This document shows positions 6,554 to 14,291 of a stretch of 14,291 nucleotides of DNA, in pieces. The DNA comes from Sanguinoderma infundibulare. Lineage: Eukaryota > Basidiomycota > Agaricomycetes > Polyporales > Polyporaceae. Below the pieces are notes generated by a model that worked only from the letters and a program-made list of their open reading frames with translations, did not search any database and was not told the DNA's origin. The position numbers and the translations under genes are program-made. Location: contig JAVLRN010000083.1 in the NCBI GenBank assembly GCA_032821775.1, positions 1 to 14,291 of the forward strand, written 5' to 3'. Numbering within the stretch: the first letter of the stretch is position 1; the number at the start of each line of letters is the position of its first letter.

Positions 6554-7645
6554 CAAACAATTCTTATGAATGGCCCTTATATTAACAAATTTTACCGATG
6601 TTATTATATCGCAACATACTATATGCAGGAAGGAGAGGCTATTCTGTTTAGTACTAAAGGTAAACGATTTTTTGTAATTAGCTTAGTCTTTTTAGTAATA
6701 ATCTAATCAGTACTCTCTAATCCGCAGGTAACCAACGCACACCGGTTCTTATTTTTATTAAATATTATAAATGAAGATCCAAGCATGTTAGTAGGAACCT
6801 CAGAGACTGTACGTATGTTTTCTACTTGTCTATGTTCTAAAAATGAACATCATAAAGGGAATGACGATACTGATTTAAAAGTTCGTCAATGGATTGCTGG
6901 TGTTATTGATGGTGATGGAAATTTTTGTATTTCTAAGAAAAGTTATGTTGAACTTTCTGTAGTAATGGAACCTCGTGATATTGCTTGTCTTTATAAAATG
7001 AAACAACGATATGGAGGTTCTGTAAAAGCTACTTCCCATGCTAAAGCAGTACGTTTTCGATTACATCATATGGCTGGAATTCAACTAGTCATTAAAGATG
7101 TAAATGGTCTAATACAAAATCCTGTACGTTTACTTCAATTTAAAAAGGTTTGTAATCTCTATAATGTAGAAACTATACCTTCAGTTGAACTTAAATATGA
7201 TAGTGCATATCTTACAGGTTTATTTGATACAGACGGTAGCGTATATTTCAATAAACAATCAATGCAAGTTTTTATCACTGTAACACAAAAGGGTAGAGAA
7301 TTACTCGATATTTTAGTACCTGTTTATGGTGGAGTGGTACGATCTTCTAACAAGAATGCTACTGCTTTTAAATGGACAGTATCTAAAAAAATAGATGTTC
7401 TTAATCTAATTGATAATTACTTTCACTGGAATAATTGTGTCTCTGCCAAAAATAAAAAATTTGGTTTGGTAAAGCATTTTTATTATCTATCCTCAATTGG
7501 TGCTCTTAAAGCTCCAGAAGATTCAGTTTTAGGTCGAAGTTTTATCAGTTTTGTTAAACGATGGGAAGCAACCAACAATTTAGACAGTTAGAAAAAGAGA
7601 CAGTCCAATAAAAACCGGCATTTTAATTAATGCGGTAAATTATTG
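6554..7645 (+). mobile_element. Group I intron (IB-like), LAGLIDADG gene in L8
   Basis: Inserted between KPIFG and YLGMVYAM, at about cox1 nt 807. Core: P ATATGCAGGAAGG (6621-6633), Q TAATCCGCAGGTAACC (6718-6733), R (6794-6813, CCTCAGAGACTGTACG) and S AAAGAGACAGTCC (7593-7605). P and Q differ from the neighbours but can still pair (GC.GGA with TCCGC, one bulge). Terminal base is G7645. The endonuclease ORF starts inside R and ends just before S. Confidence 0.9.
6785..7591 (+). CDS. LAGLIDADG homing endonuclease
   Basis: A complete two-motif LAGLIDADG protein of 268 residues from ATG 6785. Motif 1 is WIAGVIDGDGNF (residues about 36-47) and motif 2 is YLTGLFDTDGSVYF (about 142-155); both catalytic Asp residues are present, so it should be active for intron mobility. 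The first codons overlap core string R (TSETVR). ATG 6815 (MFSTCL) is an equally good start and avoids the core. The frame equals that of the upstream exon but is closed by TAA 6704, so unlike most neighbours it needs its own start or a frame event. It ends at TAG 7589, just upstream of core string S. Confidence 0.92.
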   Translation: MLVGTSETVRMFSTCLCSKNEHHKGNDDTDLKVRQWIAGVIDGDGNFCISKKSYVELSVVMEPRDIACLYKMKQRYGGSVKATSHAKAVRFRLHHMAGIQLVIKDVNGLIQNPVRLLQFKKVCNLYNVETIPSVELKYDSAYLTGLFDTDGSVYFNKQSMQVFITVTQKGRELLDILVPVYGGVVRSSNKNATAFKWTVSKKIDVLNLIDNYFHWNNCVSAKNKKFGLVKHFYYLSSIGALKAPEDSVLGRSFISFVKRWEATNNLDS

Positions 7646-7705
7646 TATTTAGGAATGGTTTATGCTATGTTCTCTATTGGAATTTTAGGGTTCTTAGTAT
7701 GGAGT
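7646..7705 (+). CDS. cox1: cox1 exon YLGMVYAMFSIGILGFLVWS
   Basis: Exactly 20 codons (60 nt), intact, encoding a COX1 transmembrane helix. The exon ends at AGT; GCTCT at 7757-7761 is a plausible short guide pairing. The downstream exon continues HHMFAVGLD. Confidence 0.97.
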
Positions 7706-8752
7706 CTATTTTATTATTCACTTTTTGAAATATTTCAAAAAAGCTTTGATATGGTGGCTCTCCCTTATTGTGAAGTAAGGGTAATAAATTTCGCTGTATG
7801 CTGGAACAGTTCATTACTTATTGGTACCTTTAGTTGTAAAAATTCAATAAGTTATACTCAATCAGCAGGAAATCTGTATACCAAGGGTTTAAAGAGTTCC
7901 TCAGAGACTACACGCGAAACATCTTTCAATTTTACTTTATTTTCTGAACATTTTACAAAACAAACTAGATGTGAAGCTCCAAATCATAATTGGCTCGCAT
8001 GGTTTGTTGGATTCTCTGAAGGAGATGGAGCTATTCTAAATAATAATGGTCGTTTACGATTTGTATTAACCCAAAAAGAATCTAATATTCTATGTGCCAT
8101 TCAACAAGAATTAAGATTTGGGGTAGTACGTAATTTTGATAACTTTTCTCGATTTATAGTAGAAAACAACAAAGATATCCTTCTTCTATTTTATCTTTTT
8201 AATGGTAATTTAGTTCTAGAACATCGTCAATCACAACTAAGCAAATGGCTTCCAGTATTAAATGATAAATTTGGCATACAACTTAATTTAAATTTTAAGT
8301 TACTTAGGCCTACACTTTATGATGCTTGGTTATCTGGATTTACTGATGCGGAAGGTTGTTTTAATGTAAAAATTGAAAAACGACTTAATACACTTACAGG
8401 ATATCGAGTTATCCTTCGATTTATTATTGACCAAAAAATGGCTCAATTTCTTCTTCTTCATATTCGAGATTTATTTGGATTTGGTCAAGTTAATCTCCGA
8501 AATCAAACAAATACTGTCTATCGGTATCATGTAAACACTTACAAAGGTTTAGTTTCAATAAGAGACTACTTTATATCATATCCTCTTCTTACTAAGAAAA
8601 GAGAATCGTTCGACAAATGGAATAAAGTGTACAATATGGTATTAAACAAAGAACACCTTGTTAAAACAGGTCTAGATCAAATTCGTGTTATTTCAAAACA
8701 AATTAACAAGAACAACACTTTAACTTTAAAAACAGGTAAAGCAACACCATAG
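7706..8752 (+). CDS. LAGLIDADG homing endonuclease, exon-fused
   Basis: The frame runs unbroken from the upstream cox1 exon through the intron core (peptides QSAGN and SSETTRE) into a two-motif LAGLIDADG protein ending TAG 8750. Counting from the exon, motif 1 is WFVGFSEGDGAIL (residues about 120-132) and motif 2 is WLSGFTDAEGCF (about 229-240), with the acids Asp and Glu present. FNGNLVLEHRQSQLSKW and FISYPLLTKKRESFDKWNKVYNMV are family-like linker and C-terminal segments. No frame defects or TGA codons needed. The mature enzyme probably starts after the core, around 7920-7980, by proteolysis or internal start; this is inference. It should support intron homing. Confidence 0.93.
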   Translation, partial: LFYYSLFEIFQKSFDMVALPYCEVRVINFAVCWNSSLLIGTFSCKNSISYTQSAGNLYTKGLKSSSETTRETSFNFTLFSEHFTKQTRCEAPNHNWLAWFVGFSEGDGAILNNNGRLRFVLTQKESNILCAIQQELRFGVVRNFDNFSRFIVENNKDILLLFYLFNGNLVLEHRQSQLSKWLPVLNDKFGIQLNLNFKLLRPTLYDAWLSGFTDAEGCFNVKIEKRLNTLTGYRVILRFIIDQKMAQFLLLHIRDLFGFGQVNLRNQTNTVYRYHVNTYKGLVSIRDYFISYPLLTKKRESFDKWNKVYNMVLNKEHLVKTGLDQIRVISKQINKNNTLTLKTGKATP

Positions 8753-8820
8753 AAAGATGAAGATATAGTCCGATCCTGGTCGTTAGATCAGTGTGTATGA
8801 TAACCACTACACTAAATTTG
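7706..8820 (+). mobile_element. Group I intron (IB-like), LAGLIDADG gene in L8
   Basis: Inserted between LVWS and HHMF, at about cox1 nt 867. Core: P GTATGCTGGAACAG (7796-7809), Q CAATCAGCAGGAAATC (7859-7874), R (7895-7915, CTCAGAGACTACACGCG) and S AAGATATAGTCC (8760-8771). The last base is G8820. P, Q and R are all translated as part of the exon-fused ORF, which reads through the core without a stop. Confidence 0.93.
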
Positions 8821-8847
8821 CACCACATGTTCGCTGTCGGGTTAGAT
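8821..8847 (+). CDS. cox1: cox1 micro-exon HHMFAVGLD, 27 nt
   Basis: Nine codons encoding HHMFAVGLD, including the two adjacent His residues that are copper-site ligands in COX1. Bounded by G8820 upstream and GAT|GAATTT downstream; the next exon continues VDTRAYF at 9832. Confidence 0.95.
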
Positions 8848-9489
8848 GAATTTTGTTATTTAATTCTTTACTCTCAACTTATTGCCGCAAAATTGGATAA
8901 GCCCTTTATTTCAAATGGGGCTAAGGAAATTATATTCGGGTCCCTGTTAGGGGATGCTAAATTAGAGTTACCCCCTAAAGGGCTAAATGCAAGATTTGGC
9001 TTTACACAAAGCTTAGATAAAAAGGATTATTTTTTAAGTGTGTTAAATTCTTTAGAGGAAATATGCTCTGGTAGATATAGAGAAATTTCTTATTTGGATA
9101 AAAGAACTTTGAAAACTTACTCAAGTTTAAACTTTTGAAGTAAAGCTTTACCCGTGTTAAATGATTTTTATTTTAATTTTTATAATGGTAGAGTTAAAAT
9201 AGTTCCTTTAGACTTATCATTATTAACTCCTCTCGCTTTAGCCCATTGGCTTATGCAAGACGGATCGAGAGGTACTTCTAAGGGTTTATATCTTTGTACA
9301 GATTGTTTTACCCTTGCAGGTGTTCAAAGACTTAGTCTGTATCTAAGTAAGAAATATGATCTAAATTGCTCTATTCACAAAGCTGTGGGAAACTATAGAA
9401 TTTATATTTTAGCTAAGTCTGTAGAGACAGTTAAAAAACTTATTTTGCCTTTTATGCATAAAACTATGACCTATAAGTTGGGAGTATAG
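8848..9489 (+). CDS. LAGLIDADG_2-type homing endonuclease, exon-fused
   Basis: The frame continues from the upstream micro-exon to TAG 9487 if TGA 9136 is Trp (LNFWSKALPVLNDFY). This is the LAGLIDADG class with degenerate motifs: GSLLGDAKLE (about 8938-8967) carries the first acid and LAHWLMQDGSRG (about 9239-9274) the second. The following GLYLCTDCFTL, SIHKAVGNYRIYI and LPFMHKTMTYKLGV are characteristic of this class. About 214 intron codons, a normal size. Both acids and all expected blocks are present, so it is probably active. Codons are somewhat richer in G+C near the start than in neighbouring ORFs. Confidence 0.92.
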
Positions 9490-9831
9490 CTAAATTCCTC
9501 ACGTCGTCCTTATTTGAAAAAGTATGGATTATCATTTCCCTATATGCAAGAAACTATTTAAATTTAGTGTACGATACTCTATCCTTTTTTAGAAAAAGGA
9601 AAAGTAATAAAAAAAAAAGAGAGTACGTAAAAATCACTTAACCTTATACAACTTGCAGGAAACCAATAAATATTTTCGAATATCTTAGTAGGGTCCTCAG
9701 AGACTACACGGGAAAATCCCTAACCTAAAAAGGAAGGGATAAGACATAGTCCAAGTTAAGATTAATTTAATGAAATATAAATTATGTGTAGGGCACATAT
9801 GTATACATTTAAATTAGTTAAATCTTAATAG
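8848..9831 (+). mobile_element. Group I intron (IB-like), LAGLIDADG gene upstream of core
   Basis: Inserted between GLD and VDTRAYF, at about cox1 nt 894. The ORF comes first, then the core: P TATATGCAAGAAAC (9541-9554), Q CAACTTGCAGGAAACC (9649-9664), R (9691-9710, CTCAGAGACTACACG) and S AAGACATAGTCC (9741-9752). P has GCAAG where others have GCTGG and Q has CTTGC where others have CAGC, a paired change that keeps P4. No guide sequence was found with confidence. Terminal base G9831. 9490-9831 holds only the core and peripheral RNA. Confidence 0.9.
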
Positions 9832-11272
<1,441 letters not shown>

Positions 11273-11322
11273 TTACAGGTGTTGTATTAGCTAATGCTTC
11301 AATGGATATAGCCCTTCATGAT
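11273..11322 (+). CDS. cox1: cox1 exon (V)TGVVLANASMDIALHD
   Basis: 50 nt: two bases completing a Val (usually Leu) codon, then TGVVLANASMDIALHD. Intact. It ends at GAT with T at the splice site; the downstream exon continues [11 protein letters not shown]. Confidence 0.96.
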
Positions 11323-12105
11323 ATAAATTTTATAGACAAATTACAAATTGAGTATATTAATTCTACGTATTCAACATTAAAAAATTATATCGTACCATTT
11401 TGAGTTGGTTTACTAGAAGGTGATGGAACTATTTTAGTTAGAAAAAATAAAAAAAATAAAGTCTATGGTGCATTTGAGATAAGTTTAAAATATTTAAATA
11501 ATAATGAAGAAATGTTAAAATCAATCTCAAAATTTATAGGAGGTAGAATTTATTATGAAAGAAAAAATAAAGAGATAATTAAAGTAAAATGGATATCTGT
11601 TTCTACAAAAGATGTAGAAAATTGTTTAAATATTTTAAGAAAATATCCTTTATTAACTTCAAATAAAATATGCCAACTAGAACATTTACTTAAATGTATT
11701 GAAAATAAAAATTGGGAATATCATTTAAAAAATAGAGACAAAAAATATGATTTACAAATGAATTTAATACATTCTAATATAAATAATTTTGTTATTCCTC
11801 ATTACTTTAATGCTTGGTTGTCTGGTTTTGTAGAAGCTGAAGGTTGTTTTCGCTCTAGAAATAATAAAGCAACATCATTTTATATTTCTCAAAATAATGA
11901 TTTATATATTTTAAGTGCTATTAAAAATTATTTTAATTCTCATCATAGAATAGGTATTCATAAAGATTCAAGAAATGTAAATATACATTATAGAATATCT
12001 ATTTCAGGAAAACCTTGTTTAACTTTAATAAAACATCATTTTAATCAATATCCTTTATTAGGTAATAAAAAATTATCATTTGATATTTGGTCTAATACTA
12101 TATAA
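11323..12105 (+). CDS. LAGLIDADG homing endonuclease, exon-fused
   Basis: Open in frame from the upstream exon to TAA 12103, using TGA 11401 as Trp. Two motifs: PFWVGLLEGDGTIL (about 11395-11436) and AWLSGFVEAEGCF (about 11812-11850), with Asp and Glu in the catalytic positions. The segments KYPLLTSNKICQLEHL and FNQYPLLGNKKLSFDIW are family-like. An ATG-initiated reading (11512) would lose motif 1, so the exon fusion is the meaningful form. The protein is about 260 intron codons, very A+T-rich with many Asn and Lys. No defects were seen; probably active. Confidence 0.91.
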
Positions 12106-12156
12106 ATTTAGTGTCTTGAGGTAATATCGCTATGTTTTTATATTTATTTTTATAAA

Positions 12157-12203
12157 AACGGTAAAATTTTTATATTTTGCTAACGGTAAAATCTTTATAT
12201 TTT
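12157..12203 (+). repeat. 25-nt tandem duplication carrying the P4 strand
   Basis: Two copies of a unit starting AACGGTAAAAT (12157-12178 and 12182-12203) differ at one base (T/C) over 22 nt. Each contains ACGGTA, complementary to TACCGT in the Q element at 12242-12247, so the duplication gives the intron two possible 5' strands for core helix P4. Confidence 0.85.
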
Positions 12204-12395
12204 ATTAATTAAGGGCTTAATAATTGTGTGGTATAAAGACAATACCGTGGAAACCAATTTATTAGCCAATTATTATTAATTGTTAGGCTAATAATAGTAG
12301 GATCCGTAGAGACTACACGCGATACTTATTATTAAAATAGAAATTTAATTAATAATAAGAAGATATAGTCCGATCCCTTAGGTGACTAAGGTTAA

Positions 12396-13834
<1,439 letters not shown>

Positions 13835-13877
13835 TAACTTAACATTCTTCCCTCAACACTTCTTAGGTTTATCTGGT
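13835..13877 (+). CDS. cox1: cox1 exon (V)NLTFFPQHFLGLSG
   Basis: 43 nt: one base completing Val, then NLTFFPQHFLGLSG, intact. The family continues MPRRIPDYPD; the window instead reads MFEITSC, so an intron begins here. The end was placed after GGT (13875-13877), which leaves T at the splice site and matches a site at cox1 nt 1305; placing it one codon later is possible. Confidence 0.92.
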
Positions 13878-14291
13878 ATGTTTGAAATAACATCTTGTAC
13901 AAATGAAAATATCTTCTTATCTGCTATTTCTTTTTTTCCTTTGGGTCCTTTTGTAAAACCAATCTTTTTAAATGAACCTGTTAGAGTTTATTATCCTAAA
14001 TTAAATAGAAATCTTATTGGAACTGATAATAAAAAAAGAGTTGTAATCTACCAGTGGACCAATTTAATAAATGGTCATATTTACATAGGTAGTGCTTCTA
14101 CAGGTTCTACAAGATTGCTAAATTACGTTAGTCCTAGTGTTCTATTAAGAAATTTACCGATATATAACAGCTTAAGAAAATATGGACATAATAATTTTTG
14201 TTTAGCTATATTAGAAGATTTAGGATTACTGAAACAAGTATCAAAAAAGTTTATATTAGAAAGAGAACAATATTACTTAGATATTTTATTA
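13878..14291 (+). mobile_element. Group I intron, 5' part (cut by window end)
   Basis: This is the beginning of an intron after HFLGLSG. No core strings are present in the 414 nt available, as expected if the ORF occupies L1 as in several neighbours. It is identified by loss of COX1 identity and by a GIY-YIG ORF continuing in the exon frame. Confidence 0.8.
13878..14291 (+). CDS. GIY-YIG endonuclease, N-terminal part, exon-fused
   Basis: 138 codons with no stop, in the frame of the upstream exon, running off the window end. After a roughly 50-residue leader comes RVVIYQWTNLINGHIYIGS (about 14037-14093), the GIY-YIG pair in its VIY form, then STRLLNYVSP with the likely catalytic Arg, LPIYNSLRKYGHNNFCLAIL, and LEREQYYLDILL with the likely Glu at the very end. 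This pattern is typical of GIY-YIG proteins of mitochondrial introns. All motifs that can be seen are intact. The C-terminus (Asn and NUMOD region) is outside. Confidence 0.9.
   Translation, partial: MFEITSCTNENIFLSAISFFPLGPFVKPIFLNEPVRVYYPKLNRNLIGTDNKKRVVIYQWTNLINGHIYIGSASTGSTRLLNYVSPSVLLRNLPIYNSLRKYGHNNFCLAILEDLGLLKQVSKKFILEREQYYLDILL

Overview
The window is part of a fungal mitochondrial cox1 gene (cytochrome c oxidase subunit 1) broken up by group I introns; everything lies on the + strand. Eleven exons can be read (564-672, 2122-2243, 3459-3552, 4791-4812, 6478-6553, 7646-7705, 8821-8847, 9832-9994, 11273-11322, 12402-12556, 13835-13877). They add to 921 nt, about 6% of the window, and cover COX1 from roughly WTV|YPPL to FLGLSG. 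The other 94% is ten complete introns plus parts of two more at the window ends. The mitochondrial origin and genetic code 4 (TGA = Trp) are supported by strong A+T bias, COX1 exons, and several intron ORFs that are continuous only if TGA is read as Trp (5405, 9136, 10177, 10204, 11027, 11401). The exon protein looks fungal; I cannot place the phylum securely.

Layout. Boundaries were set by COX1 protein continuity plus the group I rule (U before the 5' splice site, G as last intron base). In several introns a guide sequence complementary to the 5' exon supports them (1873-1880, 2255-2261, 5799-5804, 10009-10015, 12113-12120). Nearly all introns carry the conserved core strings of a subgroup IB-like type: P (TATGCTGGAA-like), Q (CAGCAGGAAACC), R (CTCAGAGACTACACG) and S (AAGATATAGTCC). 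Intron 3553-4790 has a different core. Cumulative exon lengths from the first junction, set at cox1 nt 386, give junctions at 493, 615, 709, 731, 807, 867, 894, 1057, 1107, 1262 and 1305. From memory, many of these are recurrent fungal cox1 insertion sites.

Intron cargo. In order: LAGLIDADG relic (1-440), GIY-YIG/NUMOD1 relic (673-1843), LAGLIDADG relic (2415-3286), an unrecognised acidic ORF (3795-4199), a readable LAGLIDADG gene with an altered catalytic residue plus a related eroded LAGLIDADG copy in the same intron (4813-5734 and 5948-6371), intact LAGLIDADG genes (6785-7591, 7706-8752, 8848-9489), a frameshifted GIY-YIG gene (10210-11251), an intact LAGLIDADG gene (11323-12105), a once-frameshifted GIY-YIG/NUMOD gene (12557-13450) and an open GIY-YIG gene running off the end (13878-14291). 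Most readable genes are in frame with the upstream cox1 exon, so they are probably translated from unspliced or partly spliced precursor as exon fusions. The endonucleases would spread the introns, and some may act as maturases.

The most unusual items are the acidic non-endonuclease ORF with its 9-nt minisatellite, the intron with two related endonuclease genes, the 4-G frameshift in the first exon, a tandem repeat that duplicates a core strand of the 11323-12401 intron, and a 5' splice site lacking the usual U. No tRNA, rRNA, group II intron, CRISPR array or insertion sequence was recognised.
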